Origin: Mycetocola saprophilus
Lineage (GTDB): Bacteria; Actinomycetota; Actinomycetes; Actinomycetales; Microbacteriaceae
Direction of reading: 5' to 3'
Length of the DNA stretch: 64,000 nt
NCBI RefSeq assembly: GCF_000718085.1
Contig: NZ_JOEC01000003.1
Span: 62,001-126,000, forward strand
Each line of letters starts with the position of its first letter. Position 1 is the first letter of the stretch. The notes below the pieces were generated by a model. The model was not told where the DNA came from and did not search any database. It saw only the letters and a program-made list of their open reading frames with translations. Of this stretch, positions 7,567 through 16,042 are shown in pieces. The position numbers and the translations under genes are program-made.

Positions 7567-8242
7567 CACATTTGAAGAAGGTATCTCAGAAGTCCTTCTT
7601 CTACAAAAACTAGCCGTCGCAGCTGAAGCCAGAGAAGAGATCACTGCAGCAAACACACTATGTCGCGCTGCAATTGTTCTGATGGTCAGTCATTTTGAAG
7701 CCTTTTTAAAGTCGCTCGCACTCGAATTCATCGATTCGATCGGGACTGGTGAACTCGAAGCTCGACGAATTCCATTGGGAGTACGAGAACACCAGACATT
7801 ACCCAGGTTGAAGGAAGTCATCTCCTCTCAAAACGATCCTCAACGTCAGGCTTTACTTCGGAAATCTCTACTTCCGCTTGCCAATCTTTGGAATGACAAT
7901 GCAAAGCCGGCGAAAGGGACGCTGGATGCGGATAAATTTGCACGGATCGTAACGAGCGCAAAATCCGACGTGATTGATAATCTATTCAAATGCATGGGAA
8001 GCGTAACGGCGGTTTGCGACGGCGAAATTGAAGTTACTGACCATCTGGGCGACATTCATACTGCAAACATTCGGTTCAGTATTCGCGATGTGGTTGATTG
8101 CCGAAATGACATAGCCCACGGCACCAAGAGTCGCACTCCCACGCCTGCTGACGTGACAAGATATTTGCTATTTGTCCATCCATTTGCCGAGCGACTTGAT
8201 CGAAAAGCGGAGCAGTTGAGCTCATCAGTTTTGGCCGATTAG
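7550..8242 (+). CDS. HEPN domain RNase-like protein (MAE_28990/MAE_18760-like), island gene 2
   Basis: A 230-residue, mostly helical protein. The frame is open from 7382, but the ATG at 7550 (MDVAIDTFEEGISEV) has GAAGGG just upstream and lies inside the end of the DUF262 gene, giving translational coupling. Near the C-terminus is VVDCRNDIAHGTKSRTPT, an intact HEPN R-X4-H motif (RNDIAH). This is the metal-independent RNase site of HEPN toxins and effectors. The N-terminal part (LCRAAIVLMVSHFEAFLKSL) matches the first helices of MAE_28990/MAE_18760-type HEPN proteins, which are known to sit beside DUF262 genes. The likely role is an RNA-cleaving effector held or triggered by the partner. The target RNA is unknown. 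Confidence 0.85.
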   Translation: MDVAIDTFEEGISEVLLLQKLAVAAEAREEITAANTLCRAAIVLMVSHFEAFLKSLALEFIDSIGTGELEARRIPLGVREHQTLPRLKEVISSQNDPQRQALLRKSLLPLANLWNDNAKPAKGTLDADKFARIVTSAKSDVIDNLFKCMGSVTAVCDGEIEVTDHLGDIHTANIRFSIRDVVDCRNDIAHGTKSRTPTPADVTRYLLFVHPFAERLDRKAEQLSSSVLAD

Positions 8243-8270
8243 AAATCGTCTTCTCATTGGTAAGACGCAA

Positions 8271-8300
8271 CGCCCCCGCCGAGGATTCTCGGCGGGGGCG
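8271..8300. terminator. Hairpin between the HEPN gene and the CNNM gene
   Basis: A 13-bp perfect stem starting CGCCCCCGCCGAG, with loop GATT, between convergent genes. It is shared in sequence with the core of the 6181-6230 palindrome. A smaller CGTCTT/AAGACG stem lies just before it at 8247-8267. Confidence 0.75.
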
Positions 8301-8363
8301 CAGATGTGTGGTGGACTAGGTGTCGCGGCGGGTGGCGTCGTGCACCTCACCCACCAGCTCCTC
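8271..8363. repeat. Right border direct repeat of the DUF262-HEPN island
   Basis: Partner of 6191-6283. It comprises the terminator hairpin and the last 16 codons of the intact CNNM gene. The 42-bp identical core is 8322-8363. Confidence 0.9.
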
Positions 8364-9380
8364 GATGATGTCCTCGAGGAAGAGCACACCGGTGGTCTGC
8401 CCCTCGGTGTCGATCGCGCGGGCCAGGTGCGAGCCCGAGCGACGCATCGTCGCCAGGGCGTCCTCCAGGTCCTCGGTTTCGGGCAGCGAGATCAACCGGC
8501 GGATCCGACGCAGCGGAATCGGCTGATCCGGGGAGTCCTCGTCCCCACCGGTGTCAAAGCGCAGCACGTCCTTGAGGTGCAGGTAACCGAGGAGGTCGTG
8601 TTCCTCCCCCTCGCCCGACCCGGTGATCACGTAGCGCGAGAAGCCCTTCTTGGCGACCGCCCGCTCCAGCTGAGAGGTGGTCACGCCCGCGGGCAGGGTC
8701 ACCAACTCGGCGGTGGGGATCGCCACATCGGATACCTTCTTACCGGTGAACTCAAACGCCGCAGTCAGCGCGCCCGAGTTATCGGTCAGCACACCCTCGC
8801 GGGTGGACTGGGACACGATCGTGGCGACCTCGTCCAGGGTGAAGGTCGAGTTGGCCTCGTTCTTGGGCACCACCCGCATCGCGTGCAGGACCAGGTTCGC
8901 GAACCAGTTCAGACCCCAGATGATCGGCTTGAACACGCGGGCGATAAACACCAGCGGCGGGGCCAGGATCAGCACCGCGCGGTCGGGCACCGAGAAGGAG
9001 AGGTTCTTGGGAACCATCTCACCAAACACCACGTGCAGGTAGGACACCAGCAGCAGGGTGATGATGAACGCGATCGTGCTCACCACACCATCCGGCAGCC
9101 CGGTCAGCGCCAGCGGATACCCCAGCAGGTGGTGAATCGCCGGCTCGGACACGTTCAGGATCAGCAGCGAACACACGGTGATACCCAGCTGGCTGGTGGC
9201 CAGCATCAGAGTCGCGTGTTCCATCGCCCAGAGCGCGGTGATCGCGCTGCGCTTGCCCTTTTCGGCCAGCGGCTCGATCTGCGAGCGGCGTGCGGAGATC
9301 ACCGCAAACTCGGCACCCACGAAGAAGGCGTTTCCCAGCAGCAGCACAAACAGCCAGGCAATTCCGGCCCAGTCACTCAT
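8316..9380 (-). CDS. CNNM/CorC-type transmembrane protein with CBS pair (short form)
   Basis: A 354-residue hemolysin-C/CorC family protein. It has a DUF21 (CNNM) domain with four hydrophobic segments in the first 140 residues, including the conserved GEMVPKNLSF (family GE-x-V-PK), then a CBS pair ending in GVLFLEDIIEELVGEVHDA. It stops right after the CBS pair and lacks the C-terminal CorC_HlyC domain, unlike its upstream partner. Family members are linked to Mg2+ or other divalent-cation transport and tolerance. It starts at ATG 9378-9380 and overlaps the preceding gene by four bases (ATGA), so the two are co-translated and probably form a hetero-oligomer. Its 3' end is the insertion point of the neighbouring island. 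Confidence 0.9.
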   Translation of the reverse strand: MSDWAGIAWLFVLLLGNAFFVGAEFAVISARRSQIEPLAEKGKRSAITALWAMEHATLMLATSQLGITVCSLLILNVSEPAIHHLLGYPLALTGLPDGVVSTIAFIITLLLVSYLHVVFGEMVPKNLSFSVPDRAVLILAPPLVFIARVFKPIIWGLNWFANLVLHAMRVVPKNEANSTFTLDEVATIVSQSTREGVLTDNSGALTAAFEFTGKKVSDVAIPTAELVTLPAGVTTSQLERAVAKKGFSRYVITGSGEGEEHDLLGYLHLKDVLRFDTGGDEDSPDQPIPLRRIRRLISLPETEDLEDALATMRRSGSHLARAIDTEGQTTGVLFLEDIIEELVGEVHDATRRDT

Positions 9381-10825
9381 CGCTGCACCTCCTTATTCTT
9401 CGGGTCCTCATTCGGGCGGGTGATGGCCTCCGGGATCAGCGTGACGCCGGTGCGCGGGGCGCTGTTTTCGGCGTCGGAGACCGCGGGGGCCGGGGTGTCG
9501 GCCGCGCCGGTGGCGGCGGCATCGGATGCCAGGCGCTCGGTGCTGCGGAAGCGAATCCGGTCGATCCGGTGTCCGTCCATCCGCTCGACCCGGAAGGTGC
9601 CGTGCTCGGCGGCGTACTCGTCGCCGATCGCCGGGACGCGTCCCAGCATCGCCATCAGGTAACCGGCGACGGTCTCATAGGGGCCCTCTTCGGGCACCAG
9701 AATGCCGGTGCGCTCGCGCAGCTCATCGGGGCGCAGGCTGCCCGGGAAGAGCACGCCCTCCACCGAGTTCACCACGCCCGCGCTGGTGCGGTCGTGTTCA
9801 TCGGATACCTCGCCGACGATTTCCTCGACCAGGTCTTCCAGGGTCGCGACGCCGGCGGTTCCGCCGTACTCGTCTACCACCACGGCCATCTGCAGGCCAC
9901 GGCCGCGCAGTTCGCCCAGCAGGAAGTCCAGGGGCATCGTCTCGGGGACACGCAGCACGTCGACCTGCAGGGCCGACACCGGAACGTCCGCGCGACGCTC
10001 GCGTGGCACGCCCACCGCATGCTTGAGGTGCACGATCCCGACGATGTCATCGATATCGGTGTCGATCACCGGGAAGCGGGAGAATCCGGTCTCGCGGGCG
10101 AGGTCCAGGACCGCCTGGGCGGGATCGGTGCGGGACGCGGCGACCACGCGCAGGCGCGGGGTCATCACATCCGAGGCGTCGTGAGCGGAGAAGCGCAGGG
10201 TGCGATCCAGCAGCGTCGCGGTGTCCTCCTCCAGGGTTCCCGCCCCCGCCGAACGGCGCAGCAGGCTGGAGAGTTCCTCGGCGGTTCGGGCCCCGGAGAG
10301 TTCCTCCTTGGGTTCGATGCCCACCGAACGCAACACGCCGTTGGCGCTTCCGTTCAGGACTTGTACAGCGGGTCGAAAGATTGCGGTGAAGGCGGTCTGG
10401 AACGGCACCACGACCTTCGCGGTTGCCAGCGGCAACGCGAGGGCGAAGTTCTTGGGCACCAGTTCGCCGATCACCATCGAGATCAGGGTGGCGATCACGA
10501 TGGCCACCACGCTCGAGATTGGCCCGATCGCGTCCTCGCTCACGCCCCAACTAATAAAGGGGTCGGCGAGCAGCCGCGAGATTCCGGGCTCCAGGGTGTA
10601 ACCCGCGAGCAGCGTGGTGAGCGTGATGCCCAGCTGCGCGCTGGAGAGGTGTGTGGAGGTATGGCGCAGCGCGCCAATCGTGCGGGTGAGCTTTTGCTCA
10701 CCACGGTCGCGCCGGGCCTCAAGATCGGAACGATCGAGGTTCACCAGGGCGAATTCGGAGGCAACGAAGAATCCGGTACCTACCGTCAGCAACAAACCGA
10801 TGCCCAGCAGCACCCATTCCGACAT
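9377..10825 (-). CDS. CNNM/CorC-type transmembrane protein (full-length)
   Basis: A 482-residue paralogue of the downstream gene. It has a DUF21 domain (GFFVASEFALVNLDRSDLEA, later IGELVPKNFALALP), a CBS pair ending MAVVVDEYGGTAGVATLEDL, and a C-terminal CorC_HlyC domain (VAGYLMAMLGRVPAIGDEY...FRVERMDGHRIDRI). It is followed by a Pro/Asn-rich tail of about 45 residues. It is predicted to be an inner-membrane cation (Mg2+) transport or efflux-related protein. It is the first gene of a two-gene operon, divergent from kgd across 283 bases. The start is ATG 10823-10825. Confidence 0.92.
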   Translation of the reverse strand: MSEWVLLGIGLLLTVGTGFFVASEFALVNLDRSDLEARRDRGEQKLTRTIGALRHTSTHLSSAQLGITLTTLLAGYTLEPGISRLLADPFISWGVSEDAIGPISSVVAIVIATLISMVIGELVPKNFALALPLATAKVVVPFQTAFTAIFRPAVQVLNGSANGVLRSVGIEPKEELSGARTAEELSSLLRRSAGAGTLEEDTATLLDRTLRFSAHDASDVMTPRLRVVAASRTDPAQAVLDLARETGFSRFPVIDTDIDDIVGIVHLKHAVGVPRERRADVPVSALQVDVLRVPETMPLDFLLGELRGRGLQMAVVVDEYGGTAGVATLEDLVEEIVGEVSDEHDRTSAGVVNSVEGVLFPGSLRPDELRERTGILVPEEGPYETVAGYLMAMLGRVPAIGDEYAAEHGTFRVERMDGHRIDRIRFRSTERLASDAAATGAADTPAPAVSDAENSAPRTGVTLIPEAITRPNEDPKNKEVQR

Positions 10826-11004
10826 TTAGATCACCGCCGTGTGAGCGTGTCTATGTCGAAGGTGGCCGGGCATGAGAGATCGAGGAGGGTCATCCATTGT
10901 GCCAAATAGCATAACAAACCGCGTCGAAAGCCGCATCAGAAAGTCCACAAAATGTCTGCGTGACAAGACCTGCGACGGATTTCACACCTCACCGGGCCCG
11001 AACA

Positions 11005-11033
11005 TTCCTGGAACCTAAAAAAAGGTCTAGGCT
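11005..11033 (+). promoter_or_regulatory. Candidate kgd promoter
   Basis: TTCCTG at 11005-11010 and TAGGCT at 11028-11033 with a 17-base spacer containing a run of A. This gives a leader of roughly 70 bases to the GTG start of kgd. Weak -35; proposed from pattern only. The rest of the 283-base divergent gap 10826-11108 shows no gene. Confidence 0.4.
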
Positions 11034-11108
11034 TGTGCAGTAGATATGCAGCGTCGCAACCTACGGCGTTGAATTCGCAAATGTCACGGAGAGAGTGGTG
11101 GTCTGGCG

Positions 11109-14100
11109 GTGTCAAGCCAGTTGACCGGAGTCGGAGCCGGGGACGGTTCGTCCGGAGAGTTCGGGGCCAACGAGTGGTTGGTCGAAGAGCTTTACGAGAA
11201 ATTTTTAGCGGATAAGAACTCGGTGGACGAGTCGTGGTGGCCCACGCTTGAGGCCTTCCACACGAGCCAACAGGCCGGGCAGACCGGGGCGATCGGCGGT
11301 GGTGTCCCCGCGACATCGACCCCGTCGACATCGGCCCCCGCGGCATCCACTGAGCCGACCGCCGCGCAGCCGGCGCCCCCGGCTCCCACCACCGGCGCGC
11401 AGCCGGTGGCACGCACCACCGCGCATCAGCCCAATGCGAACCCGATCCCCGCGCAGGCCCCGCGTCCGGCAAAGAAGCCCGACGCCGATGCCGCGGCCCC
11501 CGCGGTGGAGCCCGCGGAGGATGTGGTCACCCCGCTCAAGGGTCTGGCCAAGACCCTCGCCAAGAACATGGATGCCTCGGTAGCGGTCCCCACCGCCACC
11601 AGCGTGCGCACCATTCCGGCGAAGCTGATGATCGACAACCGCATCGTCATCAACAACCACCTGGCCCGCGCTCGCGGTGGCAAGGTGTCCTTCACCCACC
11701 TGATCGGCTGGGCGCTGATTCAGGCGATCAAGGAGACCCCGAGCCAGAACGTCTACTACGCCGAGATCGACGGCAAGCCGAGCGTGGTGGCCCCGGCGCA
11801 CATCAACCTCGGTATCGCGATCGACGTACCCAAGCCCGATGGAACCCGCTCGCTCGTGGTGCCCTCGATCAAGGCCGCCGACATGATGAGCTTCAGCGAG
11901 TATCTCTCCGCGTATGAAGACCTCATCAAGCGTGGACGCAATAACAAGCTCACCATGGCCGACTATGCCGGCACCACCATCTCGCTGACCAACCCCGGCG
12001 GAATCGGCACCGTGCACTCGGTGCCGCGTCTGATGTCGGGACAGGGCTGCATCATCGGTGCCGGTGCGCTGGACTACCCGGCCGAGTTCCAGGGTTCCAG
12101 CCCCAAGACGCTGGTGGACCTGGGCATCGGCAAGACCATCACCCTGACCTCCACCTATGACCACCGCGTCATCCAGGGTGCGGGTTCGGGTGAGTTCCTC
12201 AAGCGTGTGCACGAGCTGCTGCTCGGTCAGCGTAACTTCTACGAGGACATCTTCGCCGCCCTGCGCATCCCCTATGACCCCATTCACTGGGCACCGGATA
12301 TCTCGGTGGATGTCAGCGGCTTCCTGAACAAGACCTCCCGGGTCCAGGAACTCGTCAACGCCTTCCGCGTGCGCGGCCACCTGATGGCCGATGTGGACCC
12401 GCTGGAATACGTCCAGCGTCGCCACCCCGACCTCGACATTTCCAGCCACGGCCTCACCTTCTGGGACCTGGACCGCGAGTTTGTCACCGGCGGCCTCGGC
12501 GGCACCCAGACCGCCAAGCTGCGCGACATCCTGGGCATCCTGCGCGACTCCTACTGCCGCACCATCGGCCTGGAGTACATGCACATCCAGGACCCGGCCC
12601 AGCGTCAGTGGATGCAGGACAAGGTCGAGCGCCCCTACGCCAAGCCGACGCGCGATGAGCAGCTGCGCATCCTCGGCAAGCTCAACGAGGCCGAGGCCTT
12701 CGAGACCTTCCTGCAGACCAAGTACGTGGGCCAGAAGCGCTTCAGCCTCGAGGGTGGCGAGTCGGTTATTCCGCTGCTCGATGCCATCCTGCAGGGCGCG
12801 GCCGAGGCGAACCTCGACGGCGCGGCTATCGGTATGGCCCACCGTGGACGCCTGAACGTCCTCACCAACATCGCCGGCAAGACCTACGGTCAGATTTTCC
12901 GCGAGTTTGAGGGACGCACCAACGAGAACATCTCCGGTTCCGGAGACGTGAAGTACCACCTGGGCACCGAGGGCACCTTCCACGGTGCCGGCGGGGAGCA
13001 GCTGCCGGTTTACCTGGCCGCGAACCCCTCGCACCTCGAGGCCGTCAACGGTGTCCTGGAGGGCATCGTGCGCGCCAAGCAGGACCGTCAGCCCATCGGC
13101 ACGTTCACCACGCTGCCGATCCTGGTGCACGGAGACGCGGCGATGGCCGGACAGGGCGTGGTTCTGGAGACCATGCAGATGTCCCAGCTGCGCGGATACC
13201 GCACCGGTGGAACCATCCACGTCATCGTCAACAACCAGGTGGGCTTCACCACCACGCCGGGCGAGGGACGTACCTCGACCTACTCGAGCGATGTGGCCAA
13301 GACCATCCAGGCACCGATCTGGCACGTCAACGGGGATGACCCCGAGGCCGTGGTTCGGGTGGCCGAGCTCGCCTTCGAGTTCCGTCAGAAGTTCCACAAG
13401 GACGTCGTGATCGACCTGATCTGCTACCGTCGTCGCGGTCACAACGAGGGTGATGACCCCTCGATGACCCAGCCGCTGATGTACAACCTGATCGAGGCCA
13501 AGCGCAGCGTTCGTAAGCTCTACACCGAGGGCCTGGTTGGCCGTGGGGACATCACCCAGGAGGAGTACGAGGCCGCCCACCGCGACTTCCAGGACCGCCT
13601 GGAACGCGCGTTCATGGAGACCCATGCGGCGCAGACCTCCTCCAACGTGCTGGTGCTGCCTGCCGCGGAGGGTGAGGACGACGGCTACACCGGCGAGCCC
13701 GCCTCGACCGGTGTCAGCGAGGCGCTGGTCCACCAGATCGGCGACGCGTTCAACAACAAGCCCGAGGGCTTCACCGTGCACCCCAAGCTGCAGCAGCTGC
13801 TGCAGAAGCGCCTGGACATGAGCCGCAACGGCAGCGTGGACTGGGGCTTCGGCGAGCTGCTCGCCCTGGGTTCGCTGCTCATGGAGGGCACCCCGGTGCG
13901 CATGAGTGGTCAGGACAGCCGCCGCGGCACCTTCGTGCAGCGTCACGCGGTCCTGCACGACCGGGTGAGCGGCCAGGAGTGGCTGCCGCTGGCGAACCTC
14001 TCCGAGTCGCAGGCTCGATTCTGGATCTACGACTCGCTGCTCAGCGAGTACGCGGTCATGGGCTTCGAGTACGGCTACTCGGTCGAGCGTCCCGACGCCC

Positions 14101-14858
14101 TGGTGCTGTGGGAGGCACAGTTTGGTGACTTCGCCAACGGTGCGCAGACCATCATCGACGAGTTCATCTCCTCGGCCGAGCAGAAGTGGGGCCAGCGCTC
14201 GAGCGTTGTGCTGCTGCTGCCGCACGGTTTCGAGGGTCAGGGCCCGGACCACTCCTCCGCCCGGATCGAGCGCTTCCTGCAGCTCGCCGCCGAGAACAAC
14301 ATGACCGTGGCCCGTCCGTCGACCCCGGCCAGCTACTTCCACCTGCTGCGCCGTCAGGCCTACGCACGTCCGCGTCGTCCGCTGGTGGTCTTCACCCCGA
14401 AGGCCATGCTGCGTCTGCGCGGAGCGACCAGCGAGATCGGCGACTTCACCTCGGGCAAGTTCGAGCCGGTTATCGACGACGCACGGATCACCGATCCCGC
14501 CGCCGTCACCCGGGTCCTGCTGCACGCCGGCAAGATTCACTGGGATCTGGCCGCCGAGCTGGCCAAGAACCCGGACGAGAAGATCGCCCTGGTTCGCCTG
14601 GAGCAGTACTACCCGCTGCCCGGCCACGAGCTGACCGCGGTCGCCGAGCGCTACCCCAACGCCGAGCTGGTCTGGGTGCAGGATGAGCCGGAGAACCAGG
14701 GTGCGTGGCCGTTCATCGCCCTGGAGACCCGCAAGCTGCTGCCCGAGCGTCGCGTTCGCGTGATCTCGCGTCGCGCCTCGGCCTCCCCCGCCACCGGGTC
14801 GGCCAAGCGTCACGCCGCCGAGCAGACGGCAATCATCACCCGCGCACTCGAGCAGTAG
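11109..14858 (+). CDS. kgd: Multifunctional 2-oxoglutarate decarboxylase/dehydrogenase E1-E2 (Kgd)
   Basis: A 1249-residue actinobacterial fusion acting in the TCA cycle. It is a thiamine-diphosphate E1o (2-oxoglutarate decarboxylase) with an N-terminal E2-like succinyltransferase core but no lipoyl domain. It works in the PDH/ODH supercomplex and is normally inhibited by unphosphorylated FHA protein OdhI/GarA. In order: the E1 N-terminal segment (NEWLVEELYEKFLADKNSVD), an Ala/Pro/Thr linker (residues about 55-130), and the E2 catalytic domain with its DHRVIQGAGSGEFL active-site His near residue 350. Then the E1 domain follows with MAHRGRLNVLTNI, the GDAAMAGQG motif, and the cofactor region GHNEGDDPSMTQPLMY. 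The start is GTG at 11109, with only a distant GGAGAGAG upstream. Length is normal for the family. Confidence 0.97.
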   Translation: MSSQLTGVGAGDGSSGEFGANEWLVEELYEKFLADKNSVDESWWPTLEAFHTSQQAGQTGAIGGGVPATSTPSTSAPAASTEPTAAQPAPPAPTTGAQPVARTTAHQPNANPIPAQAPRPAKKPDADAAAPAVEPAEDVVTPLKGLAKTLAKNMDASVAVPTATSVRTIPAKLMIDNRIVINNHLARARGGKVSFTHLIGWALIQAIKETPSQNVYYAEIDGKPSVVAPAHINLGIAIDVPKPDGTRSLVVPSIKAADMMSFSEYLSAYEDLIKRGRNNKLTMADYAGTTISLTNPGGIGTVHSVPRLMSGQGCIIGAGALDYPAEFQGSSPKTLVDLGIGKTITLTSTYDHRVIQGAGSGEFLKRVHELLLGQRNFYEDIFAALRIPYDPIHWAPDISVDVSGFLNKTSRVQELVNAFRVRGHLMADVDPLEYVQRRHPDLDISSHGLTFWDLDREFVTGGLGGTQTAKLRDILGILRDSYCRTIGLEYMHIQDPAQRQWMQDKVERPYAKPTRDEQLRILGKLNEAEAFETFLQTKYVGQKRFSLEGGESVIPLLDAILQGAAEANLDGAAIGMAHRGRLNVLTNIAGKTYGQIFREFEGRTNENISGSGDVKYHLGTEGTFHGAGGEQLPVYLAANPSHLEAVNGVLEGIVRAKQDRQPIGTFTTLPILVHGDAAMAGQGVVLETMQMSQLRGYRTGGTIHVIVNNQVGFTTTPGEGRTSTYSSDVAKTIQAPIWHVNGDDPEAVVRVAELAFEFRQKFHKDVVIDLICYRRRGHNEGDDPSMTQPLMYNLIEAKRSVRKLYTEGLVGRGDITQEEYEAAHRDFQDRLERAFMETHAAQTSSNVLVLPAAEGEDDGYTGEPASTGVSEALVHQIGDAFNNKPEGFTVHPKLQQLLQKRLDMSRNGSVDWGFGELLALGSLLMEGTPVRMSGQDSRRGTFVQRHAVLHDRVSGQEWLPLANLSESQARFWIYDSLLSEYAVMGFEYGYSVERPDALVLWEAQFGDFANGAQTIIDEFISSAEQKWGQRSSVVLLLPHGFEGQGPDHSSARIERFLQLAAENNMTVARPSTPASYFHLLRRQAYARPRRPLVVFTPKAMLRLRGATSEIGDFTSGKFEPVIDDARITDPAAVTRVLLHAGKIHWDLAAELAKNPDEKIALVRLEQYYPLPGHELTAVAERYPNAELVWVQDEPENQGAWPFIALETRKLLPERRVRVISRRASASPATGSAKRHAAEQTAIITRALEQ

Positions 14859-14872
14859 GCTCGCGCACACTC

Positions 14873-14907
14873 ACGGTCCGTCGGTTTCCGGCGGGCCGTT
14901 TGTGTTG
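14873..14907 (+). terminator. Terminator after kgd
   Basis: A 12-bp stem with two G-T pairs (ACGGTCCGTCGG against CCGGCGGGCCGT) and loop TTT, followed by TTGTGTT. Located 15 bases past the kgd stop. Confidence 0.7.
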
Positions 14908-15072
14908 CACGGTTTGTGTTGTGCCGTGCGGAATTGAGGGGCTGCGTGTGAACGTCGCGGCCTGCGGCATTCTGCATCGACGAATGAGGGCGCATGGCGG
15001 TGAGCGGCGGCACATCTCGGTGAACGACGGAGCGCGGTCGTGGCGAGCGGTGCCCGCGGCTAGGCTGGGCGC

Positions 15073-15858
15073 ATGCATGTGATCGAACGTGGTGCGGGCA
15101 CCCCGCTGATTCTGCTGCACGGATTCGGGGTGGATCACCGCAGCCTGCTGCCGCTGGACGCGGTATTTGAGCGGGCGGGAGGATGGCGTCGCCTCTACCT
15201 GGATCTACCCGGCACCGCCGACACCCCGGTGGGCGAGGTGCACAGCACCGCGGACATGGTGGACGCCGTGGCCGCCGAGATCACCGCGCTGGTCGGTTCC
15301 GAGCCATTTGCGCTGCTGGGGTACTCGTTTGGCGGGATGATCGCCCGCGCGATCGCGCACCGCTTCCGCGATCGGGTGATCGGCCTGGCCACGGTGGTGG
15401 GCGTGGTGGTCTCCCGACATGAGGTGCGCAACGTGCCCGAACCCATGGTTCTCCATCGCGATCCCGAAGCTCTCGCCCTCGCCGGGGATGCGGCCTCCGC
15501 CTACGCCGAGCTGGCGGTGGTGCAGAGCCCCGAAAACGTGCGCGCCTTCCTCGAGCACGTCCAGCCGGGCCTCGCCTCGGTCGATCCGATCGGCCTGGGG
15601 CGAATCGCCGCCCGCTACACCCTGCCGATCGAGCCCGAGGCTGCCTCCCCCGAGCCCTGGACGCGGCCGGCGCTGTTCCTCACCGCCCGGCAGGACAACG
15701 TGGTGGGCTACCGGGACACCTGGGCAACCCTCGACCACTATCCCCGCGCGACCTTCGTCGCCCTGGACGCCGCGGGCCACAACGTCCACATCGACCGGCC
15801 GGAGGTCACCGCGGCCCTGCTCGGCGACTGGGCGGCACGGGTGCGCGCCGAGCGCTAG
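15073..15858 (+). CDS. Alpha/beta hydrolase
   Basis: A 261-residue alpha/beta-hydrolase-fold enzyme, probably a cytoplasmic esterase or similar. It has the oxyanion segment LILLHGFGVDHRS (residues 12-24), the nucleophile elbow GYSFGG near residue 84 (G-x-S-x-G), an acid in LTARQDNVVG, and the catalytic His in DAAGHNVHIDRP close to the C-terminus. The full Ser-Asp-His set is therefore visible. It starts at ATG 15073, with the kgd terminator upstream and its own transcription unit. No neighbour hints at a substrate. Confidence 0.9.
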   Translation: MHVIERGAGTPLILLHGFGVDHRSLLPLDAVFERAGGWRRLYLDLPGTADTPVGEVHSTADMVDAVAAEITALVGSEPFALLGYSFGGMIARAIAHRFRDRVIGLATVVGVVVSRHEVRNVPEPMVLHRDPEALALAGDAASAYAELAVVQSPENVRAFLEHVQPGLASVDPIGLGRIAARYTLPIEPEAASPEPWTRPALFLTARQDNVVGYRDTWATLDHYPRATFVALDAAGHNVHIDRPEVTAALLGDWAARVRAER

Positions 15859-15991
15859 TGAGACATTAAGGACAGAGGCACGGCTGCCCACCTGTGCGAT
15901 TGCTGAACTTCCAAGGCGGTGCTTGTCGGGGCGCGATGGGCGGCGTAGCGTGCCCTCAACGGTCACTCACTAGGAATCGGGGGATTCTCTC

Positions 15992-16042
15992 ATGACCATT
16001 CACCTCCCTTCTCTCCACCCAGGTCTGGGTCCTCGGCGATGA
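15992..16042 (+). CDS. Possible 16-codon leader peptide
   Basis: ATG at 15992 preceded at good distance by a GGGGGA tract inside a small GAATC/GATTC hairpin (15974-15987). It encodes MTIHLPSLHPGLGPRR and then TGA. The stop overlaps the next gene's ATG (ATGA, 16039-16042), the arrangement of coupled genes. It is too short to judge by sequence, so I consider it a candidate only. The preceding gap 15859-15991 shows nothing else. Confidence 0.3.
   Translation: MTIHLPSLHPGLGPRR

Larger units (their letters stand above)
6191..8363. other. Small genomic island carrying a DUF262-HEPN gene pair
   Basis: About 2.1 kb with strikingly lower G+C than the surrounding genes, bounded by direct repeats of the neighbouring gene's 3' end and terminator. 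It holds only two overlapping genes. No integrase, transposase or tRNA is inside or next to it, so acquisition was probably by recombination in the terminator/3'-end homology or by a lost mobile element. Whether the right-hand repeat arrived with the island or was made by duplication cannot be decided here. Confidence 0.8.

Noticed and set aside
6191..8363. Insertion sequence or transposon
   Set aside because: No transposase, no terminal inverted repeats at the borders; the flanks are direct copies of the host gene end.
10826..11108. A short plus-strand frame from 11033 ahead of kgd
   Set aside because: It overlaps the kgd start in another frame, has no ribosome site or recognisable sequence, and the region looks like a promoter.
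11205..14870. A 1221-codon open frame on the minus strand opposite kgd
   Set aside because: Composition is His/Gly/Arg/Val-rich without any domain, the classic antisense shadow of a high-G+C gene; kgd on the plus strand is fully recognisable.
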